36,146 bases of DNA from an uncultured Oscillospiraceae bacterium (GCA_904396495.1 CAJFOJ010000073.1:1-36146); one strand, 5' to 3'; counted from the stretch's first letter, positions 1-9,596 are shown. Numbers and translations are program-made. The notes: generated from the sequence alone by a model not told the origin.

Positions 1-96
1 GATGCATTCTGTTTTCAGAATAGAGAAGAAATTTTCTGCCATAGCGTTGTCATACGGGTTCCCGCATCTTGACATGGACGGCGTAAGGGGATTTGT
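1..96 (-). pseudogene. IS3-family transposase fragment (catalytic-core end)
   Basis: Read on the minus strand, this stretch encodes TPSMSRCGNPYDNAMAENFF followed by SILKTEC. That is the block around the catalytic glutamate (AENFF) of IS3-family OrfB integrases. An in-frame stop lies immediately upstream at 97-99, so the preceding domain, including the first two catalytic aspartates, is absent. The reading frame runs off the left edge of the window. It is therefore a 5'-truncated remnant rather than an intact gene, unless the rest is supplied in an unusual way. The family call rests on the motif read by eye. Confidence 0.6.
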
Positions 97-125
97 CTAT
101 TGTCCACTTTTTCTGGTTCAATTCA

Positions 126-150
126 CCCCCGAGAGATTCTCGGGGGTTTT
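126..150 (+). terminator. Rho-independent terminator
   Basis: A perfect 9-bp stem (126-134 with 138-146), GC-rich at its base, has a 3-nt loop and is followed by TTTT on the plus strand. No plus-strand gene is visible before it in the window, so it may be a relic of whatever the IS fragment interrupted. On the minus strand, the strand of the recombinase gene, no T run follows. Confidence 0.6.
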
Positions 151-174
151 GATAATTCGAAAGCTTATGTATTT

Positions 175-1161
175 TTACTTTTTCTTTACTTTAGAGAGGG
201 GGTTGCTCTCAATGGCAGATTCCTTTTGCTTACTGGCCACATGGGTATAAATTTGGGTTGTATTCAGGTTAGAATGGCCGAGGATTTCCTGCAAAACACG
301 GATATCTACCTGACCGTACTGGTACATCAAAGTAGCGGCAGTGTGTCGCAGCTTATGGACAGAGAGCCCCATACCGGAGAGCCCTGCCCTGTCCAGTAGA
401 TCTGTCACAATCTTCTGAACCCACCTTTGACCCAACCGGCGGCCGTAGTGATTGAGGAAAAGCGCTTCCCGATCCACAATCGGGCTCGTTTGGGATCGAA
501 CCGCCAAATAGTCGTCCAGCGCCCGGACACAGGCTTCGTTTAGATAAAGCTGTCGTTCCTTATTGCCTTTCCCAACTACCTGTAAAGTATTTCCGTTTAC
601 ACTATTTAAATTAAGGCCTGTCAACTCAGATAGACGCATCCCACAGTTTAAAAAAAGGGTAACAATGCAGTAATCTCGGGCATAGGTGGGGCTTTGCTTG
701 CCAAAGGCGTTTAATAGGTCAAAACTTTGTTCCAAAGTGAGGTGCTTAGGGAGCGATTTTGGCGTCGAGGGTAGCTCCAGATATTCCACTGGATTATTTT
801 CCAATAAATTGACGTTATGAGTCAGATATTTAAAAAACATCCGGATAGCACAAACTTTTCTGGATCGGGTCCGGGCACTATTATGACGTTCCCGGCTGAT
901 AAAGTTCAGAAACTCATATACATCGGAGAGGGAGACTGTCCGAATTAAATCAAGGTCTACATCAGAGATGTCAATCTGTTCAAATGGGACATCCTTTAAA
1001 ACTTGTCCCTTATATTGTTTGATAAACCGCAGGAAGGTTCGCAAATCCATGTAATAATTGTCCACAGTCAGGGCGGATCGTCCTTTAACGGTTAGCATGT
1101 AAAAGAGAAACTCGCGCAGCATCGCAGGGCAGTCGGAATAATCGTTGGTGGTATAAGACAT
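175..1161 (-). CDS. Tyrosine recombinase, XerC/XerD type
   Basis: This 328-residue site-specific recombinase has the two-domain layout of the phage-integrase family. An N-terminal SAM-like core-binding domain covers roughly residues 12-115, and the catalytic domain covers roughly 135-315. All catalytic residues are visible: Arg176 (CGMRLSEL), Lys198 (GKGNKER), His269 and Arg272 (HKLRH), His296 (LGHSNLNTT) and the nucleophile Tyr305 (IYTH). The length fits Xer proteins, which are usually around 300 residues, and there is no extra phage-integrase DNA-binding domain. The start is supported by a GAAGGTGA ribosome site just upstream. A long palindrome with a dif-like core lies about 90 bp upstream at 1243-1286. 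It could be the chromosomal Xer or a domesticated mobile-element recombinase; the sequence alone does not decide. Confidence 0.9.
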   Translation of the reverse strand: MSYTTNDYSDCPAMLREFLFYMLTVKGRSALTVDNYYMDLRTFLRFIKQYKGQVLKDVPFEQIDISDVDLDLIRTVSLSDVYEFLNFISRERHNSARTRSRKVCAIRMFFKYLTHNVNLLENNPVEYLELPSTPKSLPKHLTLEQSFDLLNAFGKQSPTYARDYCIVTLFLNCGMRLSELTGLNLNSVNGNTLQVVGKGNKERQLYLNEACVRALDDYLAVRSQTSPIVDREALFLNHYGRRLGQRWVQKIVTDLLDRAGLSGMGLSVHKLRHTAATLMYQYGQVDIRVLQEILGHSNLNTTQIYTHVASKQKESAIESNPLSKVKKK

Positions 1162-1242
1162 TAGAAATCACCTTCAGGCAAAATGATAGAATGGCGGTAA
1201 TGATTTTATAGCTTTTATAAAGGGAGATAGGAGCCTTTTTAC

Positions 1243-1286
1243 GCCCCTCTAGTTCGCAAAATAGATATTTTGCGAACTAGAGGGGC
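1243..1286. repeat. 44-bp near-perfect palindrome with dif-like core
   Basis: Two 21-nt arms (1243-1263 and 1266-1286) are perfect inverted complements separated by two bases. The inner 28 bp (1251-1278) has the geometry of a Xer site: an 11-bp arm, a 6-bp centre and an 11-bp arm. The right arm TTTTGCGAACT matches the Firmicute XerD-side half site TTATGTAAACT at 8 of 11 positions. Neither flank carries a clear T run, which argues against a simple terminator. It lies between the NUDIX gene and the recombinase gene, so an RNA-level role for the NUDIX transcript remains possible. Confidence 0.5.
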
Positions 1287-1376
1287 AAATTTAATATACC
1301 ATTTTTTGCTACAAAATGCAAGTGTATTTTCAAAGTCCTTGCATCCGTTTTCTGAAGCGAAACTTTTTTACATAGC

Positions 1377-1820
1377 TTACCATATATCTGCTTTGTAAAT
1401 TTTATCTTTATCCCTCCATGGCACATGCCACTCGAGAAAATGATCCGTCAAAAAAAGTTTTAAGTACTCATGAAAATTAGGCGCCAGTTTTTTAGGATCT
1501 GTCCGCATCAATTGATTCAACTTCACCCAATAGACCTTTCCTTCTTTTGTTTCTGAAACCATCTCTCCAGAAAAATTTTCCGACCTATACAGATAGACTA
1601 AATATTTGTCCCCATTGTCCAGATTGTCCCAATGCACAATACCACAGGGTTGTAAATCAGTTACTGTCAGGCCGGTTTCCTCTTTGACCTCTCGGATAGC
1701 GGATTCCATAAAACTTTCGCCAGTTTCCACATGGCCGCCCGGAAAGGCAATTCCCTTCCAGTTTAAGATGCGATTTTGTACGATTACCGAATCGTTATTT
1801 CGATCGTATACCATACACAT
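1377..1820 (-). CDS. NUDIX hydrolase (MutT/8-oxo-dGTP-type)
   Basis: The protein carries a complete NUDIX box at residues 29-51 (GHVETGESF...REVKEETGL), with the metal-binding REVKEE core. Family members hydrolyse nucleoside diphosphates linked to another group, often oxidised nucleotides. The substrate here cannot be told from sequence. The annotated ATG lies inside a block, LTNMCMVYD, that reads like the conserved N-terminus of this subfamily. The frame stays open about ten codons further upstream, but no ATG, GTG or TTG is available before a TGA. A GGAGGG site at about 1855-1860 is followed by CTGAAAAACG. With one A fewer, a start at that CTG would run in frame into LTNM. Either a rare start codon is used, or a one-base insertion has shortened the gene. 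Confidence 0.85.
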   Translation of the reverse strand: MCMVYDRNNDSVIVQNRILNWKGIAFPGGHVETGESFMESAIREVKEETGLTVTDLQPCGIVHWDNLDNGDKYLVYLYRSENFSGEMVSETKEGKVYWVKLNQLMRTDPKKLAPNFHEYLKLFLTDHFLEWHVPWRDKDKIYKADIW

Positions 1821-2231
1821 ATTGGTTAGTTCAATGTTCTGCTCCGTTTTTCAGCCCTCCAGTTTTTTTGAAAAAGATGTTAGACACATTTATCATAACA
1901 AAAACGGCTGAAAATACCAGTTTTTTATTTTTATATTTACAAAATATTCATAAATAAATTAAAATTAACTCCAATTAACACAATTTTGCTCTTTCCTTGT
2001 TTATACTTGTCCAATTGATACAATAAATCAAAAATAATCTATTATATCAAAATAAGCTCATTTAAAGTGTTATCTATTTTATATATAATAGTATAGAACA
2101 TAATATTATCTGTTTGTTAATATTTTTTTGTAAATTACATAGAAAAAAGTCCAATGTAATGTAAAGAAATATTTTAATATTTCTTTATTTAAATATAAAA
2201 TATGAACTTATATTGAACAGGAGGAAGGATT
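1821..2231. other. AT-rich intergenic leader before the giant surface-protein gene
   Basis: About 410 bp without a credible gene. From roughly 1910 to 2210 it is extremely AT-rich, unlike the coding DNA on either side. A TATAAT occurs at 2084-2089, but no good -35 element lies at the right distance. Another weak pair, TTGTTT with TACAAT 16 bp later, lies near 2000. The segment ends with a strong AGGAGG at 2219-2224, seven bases before the ATG at 2232. It most likely holds the promoter and 5' UTR of the surface-protein gene. Confidence 0.5.
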
Positions 2232-5200
2232 ATGATTGTTCGCAAAAGAGCTGGAATGCGGCTGTTATCAATATTAGCAGCTGCAGCTGTTGTCACGGCA
2301 GCACTTCCGGCTCAGTTGTTTGCAGCAGCGGAGGACATCCCCACAGAACCTACCGAAGCTGTCACAGACAATGTATTGAGCACTTATGCCGAGGGAGAAA
2401 ACCTGCTGGCAGGCTTGGAATGGACCACCGATATTCCCAATGAACACTTCGTTTATGGACAAGGCCCAGATTCCAATCCCGCGCTTAAGGGCTGGCTGAC
2501 CGATGGAATTTACGACGAAGGTGACTACGTGACGGATGGAGCCCAGGTCGTCGGTTTCAATGCAGCGGGCTACATCGAATTTGACCTTGGAGGGAATAAA
2601 ACCTTCCGTCAAGTGAGAATCAATACCGCTAAAAAACAGTCTTATCAAGGTATTGCGACTATCCCTCTGATGCGGATTGAGGTTTACAATAACGGGACCT
2701 GGAACGAAGTTGCCAAGGCTGAGTCGGTTCCTCACCAGGGGCTGCACGCCTATGTCTTTAGCTGTTCCGGCGACAACACCCTTACCGGTAGCAAAATTCG
2801 CTTTTATTTTGCCCCTCGAGGAGGCGGGGACGGATTCGACGTTCTCAACGAGCTTGAGGTATTGGAAGAAGCTGCTACATCAGGAGATGATGTGATCGGG
2901 GAACTCACTCCCCCCGCTGACCCCACTGAGATTGTCAACCTCTCTTTGGGCAAATCCTACACCATCCGGAGAGCGGAAACCAATGACTATCCCGATACTA
3001 ACGGGACAGAGTTGACCGACGGAGTGCTGGGAACTACATCCTATACCGATCCTGCATGGAGCGGTTGCTCCTATGGCGGCACTACCAGTGGGATGGTATA
3101 CGACCGCTGGCCGTTGCGTTCGGTGATTATTGATTTAGGAGGTACCAAAAGTATCACTCAAATTCAGGCGAATTTCTTAACGGAGGCTTCGGCGACAATT
3201 TATCAACCCCAGAGCGTCCGCACCTTCGCCTCTATGGATGGTATAAATTGGATGCCCCTATCTCGGCAAAACAACATCAATACTTATGCCACCGGCATTC
3301 ACAGCTATGGCTGGCATGTCAATGGTGACAACGGTGTGGCCGTCGACCTTACAGGCGATGAAAACTCCATCGTCTTGGCCCAGTACGTCCGTTTTGACAT
3401 CGAAAAGTTTTCTTGGAATTTCATGGACGAAGTCACTGTCATGGGATACGATGGTGTTCATTCCGAAGCGCTGCCCATTACTAACACCACTATGTTAGAG
3501 GACGGAGAAATCCAGCGCGCCGACGCTTCCACCGGCAATATCCACGACATGGTGCTCTGCTATAACGGTTATGGGCACACCGCATGGTCTGTGGATCGTT
3601 TTAAGCCCTATCTGACCTATGTGGATCAAAACGGCAATTCGGTTGACACCATGTTTGATGCTGCCATGTTCTTAGGTCTGGACGCTCCCGGCACTACTGG
3701 ACAGGCATTTGCAACTGAAAATTCTCAAATCACTGCAGAAGGCTGGACTTGGTATCTGGAAAAAACATTTAACGGCGAAACCTCTGACATCGCCTATTTA
3801 AATGAGGCCGCCCGACTGGCCGCTCAGGATTTGGAGATGCCGGACTATAAAATTAAGCTGACCGTCATGATCCCCTATCCCCCTTCTCAGGCCACTAATT
3901 TTGGAAATTTGGGCGGACGGGATCTGGATCTGAGCCAAGAGGCAGACTGGCAATACGCCATTGATTGGTATATTGAACAAGTAGTGGATTATATCCAAAA
4001 CGGAAATTACGAGTACATTGATTTTCTGGGATTTTACTGGGTTAATGAGTACCCCAGTGGTATTCCCCGGATTCAGTACACTTCTGAACGGGTTCATGAT
4101 ATTGGGTATAAATTCTACTGGATCCCCTATTTCAGTTCGGCGGGGTACTTCTGGAACGACGACTTGGGCTTTGACGCCATTACCCTTCAGCCCAATCATT
4201 TCTTCTCCGACCCCAACGAAAATACCTTTGGAGCCGGTGGAACCACAATTATCGGCACCGTCGCTCAAATCGGCGCCTATGCCGGCCTAGGCGTAGAGAT
4301 GGAGTTTGACGGACGGCTCGTCGGCGACGTAGACAAGTACAACCAGGGCCTCGACTATCTGAACGCAGCGGTGGAATACGGCTTTGATGGTCCCGAATAC
4401 TACCGCAACTGGTACGAGGGCGGCGGTGCAATTTACGATTTAGCGTATTCTCGTTACCCACTGGTTCGTGAATTCTACGACAACGTTTATCAGGTCATTC
4501 AAGGGACCTATGAACCACGGGAATACATAGACAGCTTATTTGTCAGCGACCCGGATAACCTGTTATCTGGTAAGACCTATACTACTTCCCTTGTCATCGG
4601 CGATCCCGAGACAGGTGAAGGAAACTATATTAACGACGATGAGGGCGATAATCTGACCGACGGTCTTTTTGTGGGTCAAAATTACAATATAGGGCCTGAC
4701 CAACGAGAAGTCGCCGACTTTACCTTTGATTTGGGCTCCTCGAAGTCCTTCCAACAGATCAGCATTGGAACCATCGCGGGTCATAGCGGTATCTTCCGTC
4801 CGTCCCGGATTCAAATTCAGGTTTCCAACGATGCTGAAGAGGGCAATTGGCAGACGATCTACGATAGCCCTCTGGATAACAGCGAGCAAACTAACAAGGT
4901 CTTTACTTTCCGAACCGAAGACGGCAAGAGAATTGTTGCCCGGTATCTGCGGTTTAACGTATACTTTGGCTCCGGAACCTGGATTTCTATTGACGAAATC
5001 CAAGTATATGACAAAGACACCGGCACTACTGCTGACGGCATTTTAAATGTTCCCGGCGAACAGCCGAATCCGGCTGAACAGCCCACTATTACAACCGACC
5101 TTCCAAGCAGTATGAATGCGGTCCTCGGCGTGCCGCTGACCCTTTCTGTAGAGGCGACCGTCAACGACGGTGGTACCCTCTCCTATCAGTGGTACAAAGA

Positions 5201-8200
5201 CAATTCTCCAATCGGAGAAAACAGCAATACTCTGACAATCGACAAGGTTCAGAAAGAAGATTCCGGTTCCTACCGGGTGATTGTCACCAACACAGTAGGC
5301 GGCGTATCCACTTCGTCTAGCAGCACTGTTTGTAAAGTGACGGTGTCCGACACCAACAACATTGTAAAAGGACTGACGTATACCACTTCTTTACAGGACG
5401 GAGACGCAAACCTCGGTGAAGGCGACTTCCAGGGAGAACATCCCGATGTGGAGAGAAGTAAGCTGACAGACGGCTTATATGGTGACAGTTGGGACCATAG
5501 CGCCACTGTCGGATATTACGCCCGCAGACCGGCGCAGCCTGTCGACATCACCTTCCACTTGGGCGACACTCCAAAGTCTTTCCAGCAGATCAATATCGGG
5601 GCGTTTGCCTTGTCTGACAACGGCATCCTTCTTCCCTCCAGCATTTCTATTGAAATTAAAAACGGCGAGGATGGCGAATGGCGCTCCGTCTACAACGCCA
5701 ACGTAGCGGACACCACTCAAAACAAACGCTTTGTGTTTACCACTGCCGACGGGAGCAGCCTAGAAGCGACGGACGTTCGTTTTATGCTGGATCCTGCGTC
5801 GTCATGGATTTTCCTCGATGAAATCGAGATTTTAGCTACGGCAGACGGTTCTGCTGCCGATGGGACACTAGAAGAGCTCACTCTCCCCAATATCGCGCTG
5901 AATCGTCCTTATATCGCCGAGATGGACGCAGCTGCCGGCACCTATTATCCTCAAAATCCGGATAGTGGCAACGAACTGACTGATGGCGTAATGGGCAATG
6001 CAACTAGCTATCTGGACGCTCCTTGGACCGGGTTTTATAATGCAGAAGGCGTTACCATCAGCTTTGACCTTGGGGAAACCGCCACTATTTATTCGGTTAG
6101 AACCCATGCTTTCACTACCGTTATAGACGGTATTACACCTCCCAACACTTACACGGTACAAATATCTAACGACGGAATCCGTTGGGAAACCGTCTACGAC
6201 GATCAGAGTGCCACTGGCAAAGATTGGCTGATCTACCGTTCTTCTGACGGAGTCCGGGCGAGATTTGTCCGCATTTATCTGAAAACCGGACTCTTCCTGT
6301 TCTTAGATGAAATCGAGATCTTGGGCACAGGAGGCAAGGAACTGGAACCTGAACCCGATCCTGACACTTTGGCAAACCAGGCCAAAGGCAAGGCGTATTA
6401 CCTCTATGCTTCCGACCCCAGCGACTCCACTGCCACCTTCCCGGACGCCAGCGAAGCAGCTTGGCCCGATGCCAATGGCTCGCTGCTGACTGACGGCGTT
6501 GTAGACACCTCAGGTGACTGGGAGCAAAACCAGGCTCAGTGGGTCAGCTGGCAAAAAGATAGCGATGACATGGAGATCACCGCCATTTTGGACCTGAGAG
6601 CGGAAAAGGCCATCCACGAAATCATCACTACTTTTGTACAGGATATTGAAAATGGCGTAGGCCTACCTGAAAATATGGAAGTTTGGGTTAGCAACCAGAT
6701 TGACGGCGAAAATATCAACTGGCTCCAGATGTACAATCAGGCAGTACCCGCCACATCGGGGACAACCGCGAAAATCACCTATACCGTCCCGGAAATCTAC
6801 CGCGCTCGTTACATCAAGCTGGTCTTTAAACAGACAAGTGATTTTATGGGCTTGGGTGAAATCGAGATAAACGGCATGGGCAACACCGAAGGCGCCGCCG
6901 ATCCTATCGACCTGGTCAGCGAGGGCTTAAGTAACCTCTCCCAGGGCAAATCATACGAAGTTTCGGCAAGCGACTCCCAATACCCCGACGTAAACGGACA
7001 ACTTACCGACGGCAGCTATGCCTCTACTGACTCTATGGACCAAGGGTGGACAGGATTCTCCTTTAACCCTGGCGGCGCACAGTTTGTCACCATTGATTTG
7101 GGTGATACCTATATGGTGAGCAAATTTGCGGTAAACTTCCTGACTCAATCCGGCACGACCGTACTTCCCAACAACCTGCAGTTTATCGTGTCTCAGGACG
7201 GAGAGAACTGGACAACTGTGTACAACAGCAAGGGACTTGCATCTTCCGGTACGACCTATAAGGCCCAAGCTTTCCTAGGAACACCGGTGAAAGCCCGCTA
7301 CGTTATGTGTTACCTCTACGGCGCCAGCGGAATCTCCCTTGTGGATGAAATCGAGGTGTTCGGAGACGAAACACCGGTTGATCCGGACGTCACCCCTCCC
7401 ACCCCGCCTTCTGAGGTGGAAAATTACCTGATCCCTGGCGAAGCAACCGCTAATATTTCTAATCTCGCCATTCTCGACACTGCTGATTCTCAGATCGCTG
7501 GCAGCGTCCAGGAGCAGGGCTTCGACGGCGCAGCACTTGTTGGAGATGCCTCCCGTTACAGCGAAATGCTCTCCGCTTTAAACAACAGTGGCTCCTTAAA
7601 GATCGTGCTAGGTGCTGATAACTCTTCTGAAATCGACAGTGCAATCAGCGCGTTTAAAGCGGGTTCTTACGGCAATCTGGAGCTTGTGGGCATCCTGGTG
7701 GACGCTGATATGGCAACGGCAGGTTCCCTCGCCTCTCAGATTCATCAGAACGGCCTCAAATTGTTCTGGATTGGCGAATATGATGCTTCTGGTATCGAAA
7801 CCTGGGAGGAAAGCGGAATCGATGCGGCGATCTGCCGTGCAGGCAGCGCTTCCAACCTGACCGCAGCGGCAGAAGCCGCTAAAGAATACGGCATGGGCAT
7901 GTTGATAGCCTCTACAGGAGATTATGACAGCTATCTTGACTATTTAGACGCAGCGGTGACTAGCGACTTCCAGGGCAAATACGTTTTTAGGGCTTACAAT
8001 TGGGAAACTAAGAGCGGCACTGACGAACAAATTTCCCGGATGCTGGAAAGCACCGAAAAACTGATGAAGGGTACTCTAAAGGTGTCGAACCGCAATACCC
8101 CCGCTGCTCCTACAGCGGATGAAACCTATAGCACCTGGGTGAGCCTAGAGGCGCAAAACGGGTATGAATACTCGTTAGACGGTGTCAACTGGACCATTGA

Positions 8201-9569
8201 TCCGGTCTTTACCGGTCTCACACCTGAAACCAGCTATACCTTCTATCAGCGTATCAAGGAAACTCACAATGCAGAAGCTTCACTGATGAGCGAAGGCCTC
8301 ACCGTGACCACACCGGAAGCCTCGGAGGAAACAGGGCCTGCTATCCCCAGCTTCACCACCAATTTGAGCAGCAGTGAAGCAGTAGAAGAAGGAGACCCCC
8401 TCACCTTGACAGTAGCGGCATCCGTTTCTGACGGCGGTACCCTCTCCTATCAGTGGTACAAAGACGATCAGCCTATTTCCGGCGAGACCGGTACTTCCTT
8501 TACCATCGATTCTACTGAAAAATCCGATGAAGGAAGCTATAAAGTGATCGTCACCAATACCTTAAACGGTGAAACAGCAACTGCGGTCTCCAACATCTGT
8601 GTTATCACCGTAGAAACTGTTGCGGAACCCGATGCTCCCTCCATTACGGAGGACTTAGCCGGCAGCAGAACGGTAGAAGTTGGCGACCAGGTGATCTTCT
8701 CAGTGACAGCAGTCTCCAACAACAACGGAACTCTCAGCTATCAGTGGTACAAAAATGGTCGGGCAATTGACGGTGCAACTGACGCCTCCTATGTCATCCG
8801 TTACGCTTCTATCACAGACAGCGGCGTTTACTACGTGGATGTAACGGACAATAGCAACAACACCCATACCACCTCTAATTCTTGTACCTTGAACGTCATT
8901 GAGGTAAACGTTCCTTCCGGTGGAGGATCCTCTGGAAACAACTGGGGTACCAAACCCGATATTGTTGCAGGAGCATGGGAACAGCTCTCTGACGGAAGCT
9001 GGCAGTATGTGATTGGCAACGAGCCGGTAACTGGCTGGAAATTTATCCAATCCAAGTACTATTACTTTAATTCCAATGGAATCATGGTAACCGGCTGGTT
9101 CAAAGACGGCGCGTACTGGTATTACCTGAGCGACAGCGGCGCGATGCAGACCGGCTGGCTCCAGTTGGGCAACACCTGGTACTACCTCCGCGAGGATGGC
9201 AGAATGGCTACCGGTTGGCTCAAATTAGGTAACGTTTGGTATTACCTCAAGTCCTCTGGCGCGATGCAGACCGGTTGGCTGAAAGACGGCAATATCTGGT
9301 ATTACCTCTATGACTGGGGCGGAATGGCCAACACCAGTTGGGTGAAGGTCAATAATACCTGGTATTACTTCAGAGGTAACGGCGCAATGATGACTGGCTG
9401 GCTCCAGCAGGGTAATACCTGGTATTACCTCAAATCCTCCGGTGCAATGGCGACTGGCTGGAACTGGGTGGGCAACAAATGCTACTACTTTAACGAAAGC
9501 GGAAAAATGGCCGCCAACACCACCGTCGATGGCTACAGAGTGGATCAAAGCGGCGCATGGGTTTATTAA
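2232..9569 (+). CDS. Giant secreted multidomain surface protein (discoidin/DUF4855/Ig/CW-binding)
   Basis: A 2445-residue exported protein. Residues 1-32 form a signal peptide ending in AQLFAAAE. Seven discoidin (F5/8 type C) modules with the recurring LTDG...DLG...RFV...DEIE pattern lie at about 57-214, 236-408, 774-932, 1042-1208, 1220-1368, 1382-1551 and 1567-1713. A DUF4855-like TIM-barrel-like domain spans about 436-770 (HDMVLCYNGYGHTAW, FLGFYWVNEYPSG). A shorter, diverged copy of its second half appears at about 1731-1950. Ig-like modules with the LSYQWYK motif lie at about 950-1038, 2037-2128 and 2136-2225, and a fibronectin-III-like stretch at about 1956-2030. After a GGGSSG linker come about eight TGW...WYYL choline/cell-wall-binding repeats (2247-2445). 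Domain calls are by eye. The layout suggests a wall-attached glycan-binding or glycan-cleaving protein; the enzymatic activity is inferred, not shown. AGGAGG lies 7 bases before the ATG. Confidence 0.85.
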   Translation: MIVRKRAGMRLLSILAAAAVVTAALPAQLFAAAEDIPTEPTEAVTDNVLSTYAEGENLLAGLEWTTDIPNEHFVYGQGPDSNPALKGWLTDGIYDEGDYVTDGAQVVGFNAAGYIEFDLGGNKTFRQVRINTAKKQSYQGIATIPLMRIEVYNNGTWNEVAKAESVPHQGLHAYVFSCSGDNTLTGSKIRFYFAPRGGGDGFDVLNELEVLEEAATSGDDVIGELTPPADPTEIVNLSLGKSYTIRRAETNDYPDTNGTELTDGVLGTTSYTDPAWSGCSYGGTTSGMVYDRWPLRSVIIDLGGTKSITQIQANFLTEASATIYQPQSVRTFASMDGINWMPLSRQNNINTYATGIHSYGWHVNGDNGVAVDLTGDENSIVLAQYVRFDIEKFSWNFMDEVTVMGYDGVHSEALPITNTTMLEDGEIQRADASTGNIHDMVLCYNGYGHTAWSVDRFKPYLTYVDQNGNSVDTMFDAAMFLGLDAPGTTGQAFATENSQITAEGWTWYLEKTFNGETSDIAYLNEAARLAAQDLEMPDYKIKLTVMIPYPPSQATNFGNLGGRDLDLSQEADWQYAIDWYIEQVVDYIQNGNYEYIDFLGFYWVNEYPSGIPRIQYTSERVHDIGYKFYWIPYFSSAGYFWNDDLGFDAITLQPNHFFSDPNENTFGAGGTTIIGTVAQIGAYAGLGVEMEFDGRLVGDVDKYNQGLDYLNAAVEYGFDGPEYYRNWYEGGGAIYDLAYSRYPLVREFYDNVYQVIQGTYEPREYIDSLFVSDPDNLLSGKTYTTSLVIGDPETGEGNYINDDEGDNLTDGLFVGQNYNIGPDQREVADFTFDLGSSKSFQQISIGTIAGHSGIFRPSRIQIQVSNDAEEGNWQTIYDSPLDNSEQTNKVFTFRTEDGKRIVARYLRFNVYFGSGTWISIDEIQVYDKDTGTTADGILNVPGEQPNPAEQPTITTDLPSSMNAVLGVPLTLSVEATVNDGGTLSYQWYKDNSPIGENSNTLTIDKVQKEDSGSYRVIVTNTVGGVSTSSSSTVCKVTVSDTNNIVKGLTYTTSLQDGDANLGEGDFQGEHPDVERSKLTDGLYGDSWDHSATVGYYARRPAQPVDITFHLGDTPKSFQQINIGAFALSDNGILLPSSISIEIKNGEDGEWRSVYNANVADTTQNKRFVFTTADGSSLEATDVRFMLDPASSWIFLDEIEILATADGSAADGTLEELTLPNIALNRPYIAEMDAAAGTYYPQNPDSGNELTDGVMGNATSYLDAPWTGFYNAEGVTISFDLGETATIYSVRTHAFTTVIDGITPPNTYTVQISNDGIRWETVYDDQSATGKDWLIYRSSDGVRARFVRIYLKTGLFLFLDEIEILGTGGKELEPEPDPDTLANQAKGKAYYLYASDPSDSTATFPDASEAAWPDANGSLLTDGVVDTSGDWEQNQAQWVSWQKDSDDMEITAILDLRAEKAIHEIITTFVQDIENGVGLPENMEVWVSNQIDGENINWLQMYNQAVPATSGTTAKITYTVPEIYRARYIKLVFKQTSDFMGLGEIEINGMGNTEGAADPIDLVSEGLSNLSQGKSYEVSASDSQYPDVNGQLTDGSYASTDSMDQGWTGFSFNPGGAQFVTIDLGDTYMVSKFAVNFLTQSGTTVLPNNLQFIVSQDGENWTTVYNSKGLASSGTTYKAQAFLGTPVKARYVMCYLYGASGISLVDEIEVFGDETPVDPDVTPPTPPSEVENYLIPGEATANISNLAILDTADSQIAGSVQEQGFDGAALVGDASRYSEMLSALNNSGSLKIVLGADNSSEIDSAISAFKAGSYGNLELVGILVDADMATAGSLASQIHQNGLKLFWIGEYDASGIETWEESGIDAAICRAGSASNLTAAAEAAKEYGMGMLIASTGDYDSYLDYLDAAVTSDFQGKYVFRAYNWETKSGTDEQISRMLESTEKLMKGTLKVSNRNTPAAPTADETYSTWVSLEAQNGYEYSLDGVNWTIDPVFTGLTPETSYTFYQRIKETHNAEASLMSEGLTVTTPEASEETGPAIPSFTTNLSSSEAVEEGDPLTLTVAASVSDGGTLSYQWYKDDQPISGETGTSFTIDSTEKSDEGSYKVIVTNTLNGETATAVSNICVITVETVAEPDAPSITEDLAGSRTVEVGDQVIFSVTAVSNNNGTLSYQWYKNGRAIDGATDASYVIRYASITDSGVYYVDVTDNSNNTHTTSNSCTLNVIEVNVPSGGGSSGNNWGTKPDIVAGAWEQLSDGSWQYVIGNEPVTGWKFIQSKYYYFNSNGIMVTGWFKDGAYWYYLSDSGAMQTGWLQLGNTWYYLREDGRMATGWLKLGNVWYYLKSSGAMQTGWLKDGNIWYYLYDWGGMANTSWVKVNNTWYYFRGNGAMMTGWLQQGNTWYYLKSSGAMATGWNWVGNKCYYFNESGKMAANTTVDGYRVDQSGAWVY
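8970..9566 (+). repeat. Tandem cell-wall-binding repeats within the surface protein
   Basis: About eight degenerate repeats of roughly 20 codons encode the pattern TGW-x6-WYYL-x3-GxM, as in LytA/toxin-A type CW_binding_1 modules. These bind choline-substituted teichoic acids or related wall polymers and would hold the protein non-covalently at the envelope. Two copies of WYYLKSSGAM are identical at protein level, which points to recent duplication or gene conversion. One copy (ANTSWVKVNNTWYYF) carries an extra residue. Confidence 0.85.
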
Positions 9570-9596
9570 GCACCCCGGCTTGAACCCTTTTGGGCT

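Noticed and set aside
2-399. Plus-strand open frames at the left edge
   Set aside because: They lie across an IS3 remnant, a terminator and the antisense of the recombinase, and show no domain or ribosome site.
1243-1286. Palindrome considered as an ordinary terminator
   Set aside because: No T run follows on either strand, and the inner 28 bp has Xer-site geometry; kept as an unresolved candidate site instead.
8970-9566. Regularly spaced repeats considered as a CRISPR array
   Set aside because: They are in-frame degenerate protein repeats (TGW...WYYL) without constant repeats or unique spacers.
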